Source: Streptomyces sp. SJL17-4 (GTDB lineage Bacteria; Actinomycetota; Actinomycetes; Streptomycetales; Streptomycetaceae). From it: a stretch of 64,000 nt of DNA. Positions 1-7,008 of the stretch are shown piece by piece. Under the pieces are notes generated by a model that was not told the origin of the DNA, ran no database searches, and saw nothing but the letters and a program-made list of their open reading frames with translations. Position 1 is the stretch's first letter. Every line of letters begins with the position of its first letter. Location: positions 1,860,001-1,924,000 of the forward strand of contig NZ_CP104578.1 of the NCBI RefSeq assembly GCF_036826855.1. The letters are read 5' to 3'. The position numbers and the translations under genes are program-made.

Positions 1-1957
1 CGCTGAAGAGGGAAACGCCGTTCTCCCTCATCGTCCACGCAAGCGTGTATGCGCCGGGAGCCAGGGGCGCGATCTTGGCGTCGACGGTGACGCTGGCGCC
101 CGGGGGCACGTCGGCCGGCATCGGCGACCAGCGGATCTTCGTGGCGTCCGTGATCTCCTTGCTCGCCGCGTCGTACAAGTGGTAGCCGAGGGCGTAGGTG
201 CCGTTCTTGAGCCAGGTCTGCTGGCCACGGTTGGTGACCGTGACCTTGAACGTGCCTTCGGAGGTGGCGGTCATCGGCGTGACGAACTGGCCGAGTGTGT
301 ACGTGGCTCCGTACTTGGTCCACGTGACGTCCAGCGAGGGCTTGCCGTTCGGGTAGTCGTCGGAGCCGAAGGTCTTCCACCCATACGAATCGGTGGTCGA
401 CGCCTTGACAGCGAGGCCGTAGTTCTTCTTGCGCCCGTGAGTCCAGTCGTCAACAAGCTGACGTCCTGCCGACCCCAGGTTGATGCCCTCCCACGCAGGA
501 CCGCCGCACGGGTACGCCGTCTGCCCCGCGGGGCGCCAGCCGTGGGTGAAGCTCTTCGACGCCAGCGCGGCACCGGTTGCCGGCCCCGGGTAGGTCGATG
601 CTGTCGACTCCGCCCAGTTCGAGGTGATCGGATGAACCGTCACCGGCCGTGCAGTGCAGGAGTACGACCAGGTGTTGTAGAGCGCGAGGCTGGCCCCCAG
701 GACCCATGCGTTCTTCAACGTGCTCTCGACACCGGCAAAGTGCAGGAATCCGGCGGCCTTGTGGCCGCCCGCATCGTAGGTGCCCGCCTTGATGTTCGTG
801 TCGCCGGAGAAGTTCACGTTGTACGGCGACTCTACGTAGGTGCCTGAGGTGGCGGCGATCGCCGACACAGTGATCACGGTCGGGTCGACCTTCACCGGGT
901 AGGTGCGCTCAGGGTCGTGAAGCCAATCGGAGTCCAGGGAGACCTTCAGAGCCTGCCGGCCGTCCACATCGATCAGCTCGTAGGCGACACCGCCGGAGAT
1001 CTCTCCCTCGTTGGAGTTCGGGGCGAGGTTGGAGTCCTCCATCCAGCCGGCCGGCATCCGTGCGCGTGCCGTACCGGAGGTGTCGGTGAATACCACTGCG
1101 CCCGTTGCGTCGAGGGCCGCCGTCAGTCCCTGCATGGACAGCGGGAAGACCCACTCTGTGGGTGCGTCAGCACTGTTGAGGACCAGGAGCTCCTTGACTG
1201 ACGCTCCGCCGGCCACGAACCGCACGTCCGCTTCGGGTCGTACAGCACGGTAGGTGATCGTGCTCGCCTCGGCTTCACCAGGCACATGCGCCGCGCCTTC
1301 GAGGGCGAACCCGACGGACTCCGTCTCACTCACCCGCAGCGACACGAGCGGAGAGCCATCGGCATGGCCGGCGAACGTCGTCTCGGAATCCCCAGCCGTG
1401 ATGCGCCAGCCGTCGGAGGAGCCGTTCACCGCACGGCCGAGTGTGCCGCCTTGAGGCAATTCCTTGAGGGTGGTGTCGATCTCCTCCCAGTTTCCCGCAG
1501 CGTCCTGGAAGTTGACCGGCTCCTCGAAGAACCGGCTGGTGAGCGTTCCATCCGTGTTCTGGAACGTGCGAACCGTGCGCTCACGTTCGGCCACCAGTTC
1601 ACGGCTCGTGTCGGGGTCGAAACCCTTGGGCTCGGGTGTCTCACCAGGTACGGCTGTGATACTCGGGCGAGGGATATCCACCGCAGTCGAACCCCTGAAC
1701 GAGGCGGAAGCCCCAGTCTCAGGAGGCAGCTCCCCCGTCGCCGGCCGGTGCCCCTTCCTCCCGCCGGTCGCGTCCGCCGACGTACCCTCAACGGCTGACC
1801 TGTGCGACCGCCCCGCAGCCGACCCCCAACGCTGATCGGGAGCGTCTGCTGCCACAGAAGACGACTCGAAGGTCTGCGCGGCAGCCGCCCCCTCGGCGCC
1901 GACAAGACACGCCATGCCAAACGCAACAGCGAAAGCAATAGGCCGCACGAAGTGCAC
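1..1957 (-). CDS. Large secreted DNRLRE-domain protein, 5' part only (runs off the window)
   Basis: The first 652 codons of a longer gene are visible; the 3' end lies outside the window. A GTG start at 1957 sits a few bases after a purine-rich ribosome site (ctgagggggg). The first 30 residues are a signal peptide (hydrophobic run AFAVAFGMACLVGAEGAAAA). The mature part has the layout of Streptomyces DNRLRE proteins: a stretch ending in the 'LHDPERTYPVKVDPTV' type boundary near residue 365, then a DNRLRE-like beta domain with the 'GWKTFGSDDYPNGKPSLDVTWT' region, and an Ig-like segment that runs into the window edge. Such proteins often continue into RHS or polymorphic-toxin C termini, but that part cannot be seen here. 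Frame checked at several points by codon-by-codon reading; it stays open. Role at the cell surface is inferred. Confidence 0.8.
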   Translation of the reverse strand, partial: MHFVRPIAFAVAFGMACLVGAEGAAAAQTFESSSVAADAPDQRWGSAAGRSHRSAVEGTSADATGGRKGHRPATGELPPETGASASFRGSTAVDIPRPSITAVPGETPEPKGFDPDTSRELVAERERTVRTFQNTDGTLTSRFFEEPVNFQDAAGNWEEIDTTLKELPQGGTLGRAVNGSSDGWRITAGDSETTFAGHADGSPLVSLRVSETESVGFALEGAAHVPGEAEASTITYRAVRPEADVRFVAGGASVKELLVLNSADAPTEWVFPLSMQGLTAALDATGAVVFTDTSGTARARMPAGWMEDSNLAPNSNEGEISGGVAYELIDVDGRQALKVSLDSDWLHDPERTYPVKVDPTVITVSAIAATSGTYVESPYNVNFSGDTNIKAGTYDAGGHKAAGFLHFAGVESTLKNAWVLGASLALYNTWSYSCTARPVTVHPITSNWAESTASTYPGPATGAALASKSFTHGWRPAGQTAYPCGGPAWEGINLGSAGRQLVDDWTHGRKKNYGLAVKASTTDSYGWKTFGSDDYPNGKPSLDVTWTKYGATYTLGQFVTPMTATSEGTFKVTVTNRGQQTWLKNGTYALGYHLYDAASKEITDATKIRWSPMPADVPPGASVTVDAKIAPLAPGAYTLAWTMRENGVSLFS

Positions 1958-2101
1958 GGAGCCCCCCTCAGGACACGATCAAGAGAGGCGCAGTACATCT
2001 CCGAGGAGATCGACTGAGCAAGATCCGTGACTATCTCGTGATCAGCAAGTGAAGATCATCACGCCGCAATCCTCACCAACAGCAAAAACGACACCGCTGA
2101 A

Positions 2102-2376
2102 ATGCTCACTGAACGGACTGCCGGAGAAGTTGAGCAGGCGGCCCGCACCACCCCCGACCCGCCCCTCGCCATCCCCACCGAGGAGATCAGCTCTGCGGCC
2201 AGCGATGGCACCGGCTATCTCATCGTTCGCATCCCGGCCAGCCCCGTCGCACCGCACATGGTCGACAACCGCTACTTCGGTCGCGGGGACAAGACACCGA
2301 AGTCGTCACCCTCCACACGCGGCGCCGCAACACTGAAGCCGACAGCCTCGTCCTGCTGCGCAGGAGATGGACTAAG
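2102..2376 (+). pseudogene. Degenerate AlbA_2/Schlafen-type ATP-binding protein fragment
   Basis: The reading frame from 2102 encodes a piece that resembles the interior of actinobacterial AlbA_2 (Schlafen-like) ATP-binding proteins, with the run DGTGYLIVRIPASPVAPHMV followed by DNRYFGRGDKT. Just after this the similarity changes frame: a shifted frame reads EVVTLHTRRRNTEADSLVLL, which is the expected continuation. So a frameshift lies near 2290. The gene has no proper start and is cut at its 3' end by the IS fragment beginning near 2377. Family assignment is from remembered motif pattern and is moderate. It is a broken gene, not a functional one. Confidence 0.5.
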
Positions 2377-2381
2377 AGGTC

Positions 2382-2735
2382 CTAACAAAGGCGTTGGACG
2401 TGCTGGTGGGTGATGAGGCAGGTTGCGAGGCCGAGGAAGGCTTCGTGGATGTCGTCTCGTCGTTCCCATCGGACGCGTAGGCGCCGGAAGCCATGGAGCC
2501 AGGCGATGGTTCGCTCGACGACCCAGCGGTGAACACCTAGGCCAGAGCCGTGCAGGACGCCTCGGCGGGCGATCACGGGTTTGATGCCCTGGGCCCAGAC
2601 GAGTCGGCGGTATTTGTCGTGGTCGTAGCCCCGGTCGGCCAGCAGAACATCAGGCCTTCGCCTCGGTCGGCCGACCAGGCCGGCGACAGCCGGGATCTTG
2701 GCGAGCAGGGGCATCAGCTGGGTGACGTCGTTGCG
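2382..2735 (-). pseudogene. IS5-family transposase, C-terminal part
   Basis: The encoded segment runs from NDVTQLMPLLAKIPAVAGLV through LLADRGYDHDKYRRL, GIKPVIARRG and HRWVVERTIAWLHGFRRLRV to a TAG stop at 2382. These are the second half of the DDE catalytic fold of IS5-type transposases: the D of the DRGYDHD motif and the E of WVVERTIAWLH are present, while the first catalytic Asp and the N-terminal DNA-binding part are missing. The frame stays open to 2903, but beyond about 2735 it reads through the inverted second fragment and is not transposase-like. Truncated, presumed inactive. Confidence 0.75.
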
Positions 2736-2812
2736 GGCCTGGTCGGCCGGCCGCGGCGACGACCGGACAGGCTGCTGACCGACCGCGGCTACGGCCACGA
2801 CCCTGCAGTAGC
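2733..2812 (+). pseudogene. Short inverted fragment of a second IS5-type transposase
   Basis: On the plus strand this stretch encodes GLVGRPRRRPDRLLTDRGYGHD, matching the minus-strand fragment next to it except for several substitutions (VLLADRGYDHD there). The divergence between the two copies suggests two different parental elements rather than a recent inverted duplication. Downstream of 2812 the likeness stops. Confidence 0.55.
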
Positions 2813-2903
2813 GCTCCTCAATCAGGGCTTCAGTCGCGACTTTGCCTGGCCCACCAGGGCACCGGCGGGCCAGGGGAGTGGCTGTCAGCTCCTCGATCCT
2901 CAA

Positions 2904-3552
2904 GTGCCGACCGCACGGGCGTCCCGGAAGGCGGGTGGGGCGACGCGGACGTAATCGACGTGCAGCTCTTTGAGAGGACGGTCCGTGAGTTGATGTCCTT
3001 TGCAGGGTGAGGCTGGGTGTGGCTGTATCGAGTTGCTGCCTGCGATGTGGACAACGCCGCGGCCGACGCTCTTCGGACGCGGATACCTCGGCGAGGGGCT
3101 GAGCGGGCGCGATTCCCCTCCATTGTCCTTCGAAGGGTGGCCCCGGCGGTGCGCTCCGAGCGCGCGGATCGAGTGGGTGTCAGCCGGAGACCATAGGAGT
3201 GGGAACGATGAACTCCTGAATGCGGGCAGAGCCCGTCACCGTGACAGTCATCAATGTCCTCACCCCCTGCTTCTTCTCAACGAACCGACACCGCTCGCTC
3301 GCTAGCGAACGGACAATCAGAACCTCAGCCCCACCCCAGAGCACGGCACCACCCATTGTGCGCCCGCGGCCGAACGTTCCCTCGTGGAGATCTCTGCCGG
3401 CGATGCGATCCTTTGCCTGAATGGCAGCGTCCCAGCGTCCTAAGGTTTGCTGTGGAAGCGTCAACAGAGGGGGTTCGGTGCCAGCTGTGGCAGAGCGACT
3501 GTCACGTCGCGTGGCGGACGCGCCAGGGGCGTGGCCTCTCCTCGAACACCAT
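2904..3552. other. 650-bp stretch without a supported gene
   Basis: Several short open frames exist on both strands but none shows a ribosome site, a recognisable domain or convincing codon use. The minus frame reading TDRPLKELHVDYVRVAPPAF and ending at a TGA near 2901 has a natural amino-acid composition and may be the tail of a lost gene, but I cannot assign it. The stretch follows the IS debris and is best taken as decayed DNA. Confidence 0.5.
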
Positions 3553-3586
3553 CACAGGGCGGCCCGGCATGCCGGGTCGCCCTGTG
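3553..3586 (-). terminator. Hairpin downstream of the PRC/DUF2382 gene
   Basis: A 16-bp stem (cacagggcggcccggc pairing with gccgggtcgccctgtg, one G-T wobble) with a two-base loop lies 35 bp past the stop of the minus-strand gene ending at 3622. There is no long T tract, which is usual for Streptomyces terminators. Confidence 0.65.
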
Positions 3587-3621
3587 CCTGCCGATACCCC
3601 CTGTGACGACCGAACGGACTG

Positions 3622-4509
3622 TCAGGCGCGGCCTTCGTCGGTGCGGTCACGACGCTCGGAACCTTCGTCGGCCTCGTCGGTCACATCGGTCTCGACATCG
3701 ATCCGCTCCTTGCGGATCCGGCCGGTGACCGTCTCCTCCTCCGTCACCTCGTCGGTCCGCAGGCTCACCCGCTCGACGGGCACGGCCCGGGTCTCCACGA
3801 CGGGGCGCTCCGCGTAAACGGTGACCTCGTGTTCCGCCTCGGAGATCTCGGGTCCCTTCATGGCCGGGTCCCGGTTCGCCTCGGTGATGGGCTCGCGCTC
3901 CACGCGGACTTCCTCATGCATGACGGGGACGGTCTGCTGGACGTCTTCGGTGACGACGTACTTGCGCAGCCTGACGTGGCCGGTCTCCACCTGTTCGGTG
4001 CCGACGTGCATCTCCTCTTCGGAGCGGGTCATGGCGTCGTCGGTCCGCGACATGTCACGGCCCTCGATGCCACCGGTCCCCCGCAGGCCTTCGTCCAGGC
4101 CGGCTTCGGTGTCGCCGCGCCGGGAGGCGGCCGCCGTGCCGTGCGCCCAACCACCTTCGCCAGGCTGGTTCGCCCGCTGCCAGGCCTCGTCCCAGGCGAT
4201 GCCGTAGTACTCGTACAGCCGCCGTTCCTCGCGTACGGACAGGTGGCCACCGCCGTCCACGTCGACGTGGGGAGCGTCCTTGATCCGGTCCTTCGGGTAC
4301 GGGACCTCCAGGTGGTCGTCCACCATGGAGGCGTCCTTGATCGGCACGAACGACTCGCTGGAGCCGAGCAGTCCGGTCTTGACGGTGACCCATTCCGGTC
4401 GGCCGGAGACATCGTCGAGGAAGACTTGCTTGGCGTCGCCGATCTTCTTGCCCTGAGCGTCATAGACGGGGTGGTCCACGATCGCGGGAATCTGTTCCTG
4501 GGCAATCAT
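3622..4509 (-). CDS. PRC-barrel and DUF2382 (YsnF/AvaK-type) stress protein
   Basis: Predicted 295 residues. The ATG at 4509 follows an AGGAGG about seven bases upstream; the frame stays open further upstream but has no such site there. Residues about 10-95 form a PRC-barrel (DHPVYDAQGKKIGDAKQVFL, then PEWVTVKTGLLGS and VPIKDASMV). The C-terminal half, about residues 175-280, is a DUF2382/YsnF-type domain rich in Glu, Val and Arg (QVETGHVRLRKYVVTEDVQQ, VPVMHEEVRVEREP). There is no signal peptide or membrane segment. Family members are commonly stress or desiccation linked; that is family knowledge. A possible sigma-B-like promoter lies upstream at 4546-4569. Precise role unknown. Confidence 0.88.
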   Translation of the reverse strand: MIAQEQIPAIVDHPVYDAQGKKIGDAKQVFLDDVSGRPEWVTVKTGLLGSSESFVPIKDASMVDDHLEVPYPKDRIKDAPHVDVDGGGHLSVREERRLYEYYGIAWDEAWQRANQPGEGGWAHGTAAASRRGDTEAGLDEGLRGTGGIEGRDMSRTDDAMTRSEEEMHVGTEQVETGHVRLRKYVVTEDVQQTVPVMHEEVRVEREPITEANRDPAMKGPEISEAEHEVTVYAERPVVETRAVPVERVSLRTDEVTEEETVTGRIRKERIDVETDVTDEADEGSERRDRTDEGRA

Positions 4510-4545
4510 GATGGCCTCCTGGTTCTGTCGCTGTAATGGTGCGGC

Positions 4546-4569
4546 TTTCCCCCTCGGGGAAACGAAAAC
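4546..4569 (-). promoter_or_regulatory. Possible sigma-B-type promoter for the PRC/DUF2382 gene
   Basis: On the minus strand GTTT (4569-4566) is followed after 14 bases by GGGAAA (4551-4546), close to the Streptomyces general-stress pattern GTTT-N14/16-GGGTAY. It also overlaps a perfect 7-bp dyad (tttcccc/ggggaaa, 4546-4562). Position fits a roughly 30-base untranslated leader. Pattern match only. Confidence 0.3.
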
Positions 4570-4694
4570 ACGCAAATCGCCCTCAGATTTCGTTGATTCG
4601 TAACCTGTTGATCGCTCAACGCCCCGTCCGGACAGGGGCGGCCGCGTCCGATTCGTACAAGACCCGCCGGGAGCCCCGTGCCTACCGTGCTCCC

Positions 4695-5141
4695 ATGAAC
4701 ACAGCACCCCGCCTCGACCTCATCGGCCTCGTCGTCTCCGACATGGCCGCCTCGCTCGCCTTCTACCGCCGCCTCGGTCTGGAGATCCCGGACGGGGCCG
4801 AGTCCGCCCCGCACGTGGAGGCCGCGCTGCCCGGCGGGCTGCGGATCGCCTGGGACACGGAGGACGTCGTGCGTTCCTTCGACCCCGGATGGCGGCGGCC
4901 CGAGGGCGGCGACCGGATCGAGCTCGCCTTCCGGTGCGATACGCCGGAGGCCGTGGACGCGGCGTACGAGGAGCTGGTCGGCGCCGGGTACCGGGGGCAT
5001 CTGAAGCCCTGGGACGCCGTCTGGGGGCAGCGTTACGCCGTGGTCCTCGACCCGGACGGTTCGGGCGTCTCGCTGTTCGCCGACGCCGCCACGGACACCG
5101 CGGACGGCACGGACGCCACGGACGCCACGGACGCCACGTAG
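4695..5141 (+). CDS. VOC-family (glyoxalase/bleomycin-resistance fold) protein
   Basis: 148 residues from ATG 4695. One vicinal-oxygen-chelate module: LDLIGLVVSDMAASLAFYRR at the N terminus and VVLDPDGSGVSLFAD at the end, the two halves of the betaalphabetabetabeta fold. The substrate cannot be told. The last nine residues are a DATDATDAT tail made by a 9-bp tandem repeat and look dispensable. The gene converges on and overlaps the AraC-type gene (5033-5815) by 109 bp; VOC-plus-AraC pairs of this kind recur in Streptomyces, suggesting a regulator and its target or partner. Confidence 0.85.
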   Translation: MNTAPRLDLIGLVVSDMAASLAFYRRLGLEIPDGAESAPHVEAALPGGLRIAWDTEDVVRSFDPGWRRPEGGDRIELAFRCDTPEAVDAAYEELVGAGYRGHLKPWDAVWGQRYAVVLDPDGSGVSLFADAATDTADGTDATDATDAT

Positions 5142-5815
5142 GCGCCGAGCGTCATCCCGGCCAGCGCCCTGGTCTCGCGGGCGAGATGGGCCTGGTCGAC
5201 GCAGCCCGCGCGGACGGCCGCCTCAGCGTACGGCACGCCCTCCAGGACCAGGGCGAGGGCCCGCTGGAGCCGGAGGACGCGGGCGAGGGTCTTGGGTCCG
5301 TAGCCGAAGGCGTCCAGGGACCGGCGGTGCAGTTGCCGGGCGCCGAGCCCGACCGCGGCGGCCGTCTCGGCGACCGCCCGGCCGGCCGCGAGGCGCGCCA
5401 CGACGGCCCGGAGCAGCGGATCGGGCGCGGGGGCCTCGGCGGCCCTGAGCCGTACGAGCGCGTCCAGGGCGGCGGCCGGGTCGGGGGACCCGGTGATCCG
5501 CTCGCCGAGCCGCCGAGCCTCGGCCTCGCCCCAGAGCGCGCCGAGTGTGACCCGCCGGTCGCGGAGTTCGTGCGCCGGTACGCCGAAGAAGCCGGGCGCG
5601 TCACCGGGGGCGAAGCGGATTCCCGCGTACCGCGTGGCGAACTCTCCCGGTACGTACGCGCGTGTGTCGGGTCCGGCGACGAGGAGGTGTCCGTCGGCCC
5701 AGATCAGGTCCATGCAGCCGTCGGGCAGGACGGGCCGGACGCCGTCCGTGGCGGGGCCGGCGGTCCGGGTCCACAGGACGGCTCCGTCGAGCAGGGCGGG
5801 GCGCTCCTCGTACAC
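5033..5815 (-). CDS. AraC-family transcriptional regulator
   Basis: 260 residues from GTG 5815. The N-terminal half has the DUF6597-like sensor pattern (RPVLPDGCMDLIWADGHLLV, VAGPDTRAYVPGEFATRYAG, GIRFAPGDAPGFFGVPAHEL). The C-terminal AraC DNA-binding domain, about residues 145-225, contains two helix-turn-helix units (AAAVGLGARQLHRRSLDAFG; VPYAEAAVRAGCVDQAHLAR). The tail is a VASVASVAS stretch from the shared 9-bp repeat. There is no ribosome site before the GTG; a TATTTT hexamer ends six bases upstream, which would give a leaderless transcript. A 25-bp tandem duplication covers the start region and may be its own operator. Confidence 0.85.
   Translation of the reverse strand: MYEERPALLDGAVLWTRTAGPATDGVRPVLPDGCMDLIWADGHLLVAGPDTRAYVPGEFATRYAGIRFAPGDAPGFFGVPAHELRDRRVTLGALWGEAEARRLGERITGSPDPAAALDALVRLRAAEAPAPDPLLRAVVARLAAGRAVAETAAAVGLGARQLHRRSLDAFGYGPKTLARVLRLQRALALVLEGVPYAEAAVRAGCVDQAHLARETRALAGMTLGAYVASVASVASVPSAVSVAASANSETPEPSGSRTTA
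5103..5138 (+). repeat. 9-bp tandem repeat coding on both strands
   Basis: Four copies of gacgccacg (the first one degenerate: gacggcacg) directly before the TAG stop of the VOC gene. The repeat encodes Asp-Ala-Thr units on the plus strand and Val-Ala-Ser units in the overlapping minus-strand AraC-type gene. Confidence 0.9.
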
Positions 5816-5862
5816 ACGTCAAAAATAGCCCCGCCGGCACACGTCGAAAATAGCCCCGCCGG
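5813..5862 (-). promoter_or_regulatory. 25-bp direct duplication over the AraC-gene start: candidate promoter/operator
   Basis: Two adjacent 25-bp units (5813-5837 and 5838-5862), identical but for one base. Each contains ctattttnga followed by cgtgtg on the minus strand. The downstream unit supplies the TATTTT hexamer (5827-5822) and the GTG start codon (5815). AraC-family proteins bind direct repeats, so the duplication is a plausible autoregulatory site. Confidence 0.5.
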
Positions 5863-5866
5863 TCGG

Positions 5867-6991
5867 TCAGTCCTTCTCCCAGCCCGAGTGGAGGCGGGCC
5901 TTCACGTCGTCCGGGGGCAGGAACCGGGACCAGCGCTCGGGGAACTCGGACGGCATGTCCGGGTCGTCCTCGTCGACGTCCTCCGCCTCCGCGCGCACGC
6001 GTGCGACGAGTTCCGCCGCCTGGACGGCGCGGGCCCGCTCGTTGGCCTCGCGGGCCGCCGCGGTGGCGACGGAGGGCCAGACGCGGTCGATGGCGGCGTT
6101 CACGGCGGCGCCGACGAGGACGGCGAAGGCCGAGATGCCGATCCAGAGGAGGACGGCGATGGGGGCGGCGAGGGAGCCGTAGATCGTCGGTCCCTCGACC
6201 TGGCTGGTGAGGTAGATGCGCAGCAGGAAGCTGCCGAGGACCCACATCCCGAGTGCCACGAGGGCGCCCGGAATGTCCTCGATCCAGGGCGATCTGACGG
6301 GCACGGACACGTGGTAGAGCGTGGTGAGGAAGGCGATGGAGAGCAGGATGACGGCCGGCCAGTAGAGGACGGAGACGACCTCGGTGCCCCAGGGGACGAG
6401 TTCGACGACCCGGTCGGGTCCGACGACCGCGAGGGGCAGCACGACGGCGCCGATGAGCAGGGCCACGATGTAGAGCAGGAAGGCGAGGAGCCGGGTCTTC
6501 ACGATGCCTCGGTGGCCGTCGAGCCCGTACATGACGGTGATGGTGTCGATGAAGACGTTCACCGCGCGCGAGCCGGACCAGAGGGCGATGGCGAAGCCGA
6601 GGGAGATCAGGTCGGCGCGTTTGCCCTGGGTCACGTCGTCCAGGACCGGTTTGGCGATCTCCTCGACGCCCCGGTCGGAGAGGACGGTCCCGGCAGCGCG
6701 CAGGATGTTCTCCTGGATGCTCGCCACGGTGTCCGTGTTGGTCCAGTCGTCGGCGTAGCCGAGCAGGGCGATCAGACCGAGGAGCAGCGGCGGCAGCGAC
6801 AGCAGGGTGAAGAACGCCGCCTCGGCGGCGAGGCCGAGGATCCGGTACTCGATGCACGAGTTGACGGTGTCCTTGAGGAGCAGCCAGACCATCTTCCGCT
6901 TCGAGACGTTGCGGTAGAGGACACGCGCGCGGTGGAGCCTGCTCCAGGGCCGCCGCTCGGGCCGTTCGGGTGTTTCGCTTGCTACCTGCAC
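5867..6991 (-). CDS. YihY/BrkB-family inner membrane protein
   Basis: 374 residues from GTG 6991 (a TTG at 7018 is a less likely start that would overlap the divergent gene). The family signature is present: LAAEAAFFTLLSLPPLLLGL in the first membrane helix, then LWSGSRAVNVFIDTI, and hydrophobic segments near LLAFLLYIVALLIGAVVLPL, WPAVILLSIAFLTTLYHVSV, LVALGMWVLGSFLLRIYLTS and IAVLLWIGISAFAVLVGAAV, six in all. The C-terminal 80 residues are a charged cytoplasmic tail (VRAEAEDVDEDDPDMPSEFP). Once mislabelled ribonuclease BN; function is unknown. Start codons of this gene and aidB are only 17 bp apart. Confidence 0.88.
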   Translation of the reverse strand: MQVASETPERPERRPWSRLHRARVLYRNVSKRKMVWLLLKDTVNSCIEYRILGLAAEAAFFTLLSLPPLLLGLIALLGYADDWTNTDTVASIQENILRAAGTVLSDRGVEEIAKPVLDDVTQGKRADLISLGFAIALWSGSRAVNVFIDTITVMYGLDGHRGIVKTRLLAFLLYIVALLIGAVVLPLAVVGPDRVVELVPWGTEVVSVLYWPAVILLSIAFLTTLYHVSVPVRSPWIEDIPGALVALGMWVLGSFLLRIYLTSQVEGPTIYGSLAAPIAVLLWIGISAFAVLVGAAVNAAIDRVWPSVATAAAREANERARAVQAAELVARVRAEAEDVDEDDPDMPSEFPERWSRFLPPDDVKARLHSGWEKD

Positions 6992-7008
6992 CTGCTTACC
7001 GTATCGGC

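Larger units (their letters stand above)
2377..2815. mobile_element. Rearranged IS5-type insertion sequence remnants
   Basis: Two pieces of related IS5-type transposase genes lie head to head. The piece at 2382-2735 reads on the minus strand and the piece at 2733-2812 on the plus strand. Both contain the same coding stretch (GRPRRRPD, then LL-DRGY-HD), and the two DNA stretches are clearly alike when one is reverse-complemented but not identical. The sequence ggtcctaacaaag at 2377-2389 looks like an outer IS end. No complete terminal repeat pair or target duplication could be found, so the element cannot move by itself. Confidence 0.65.

Noticed and set aside
3180..3464. Minus-strand 94-codon ORF after the IS debris
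   Set aside because: No ribosome site, no domain and GC pattern unlike genes; left as unassigned DNA.
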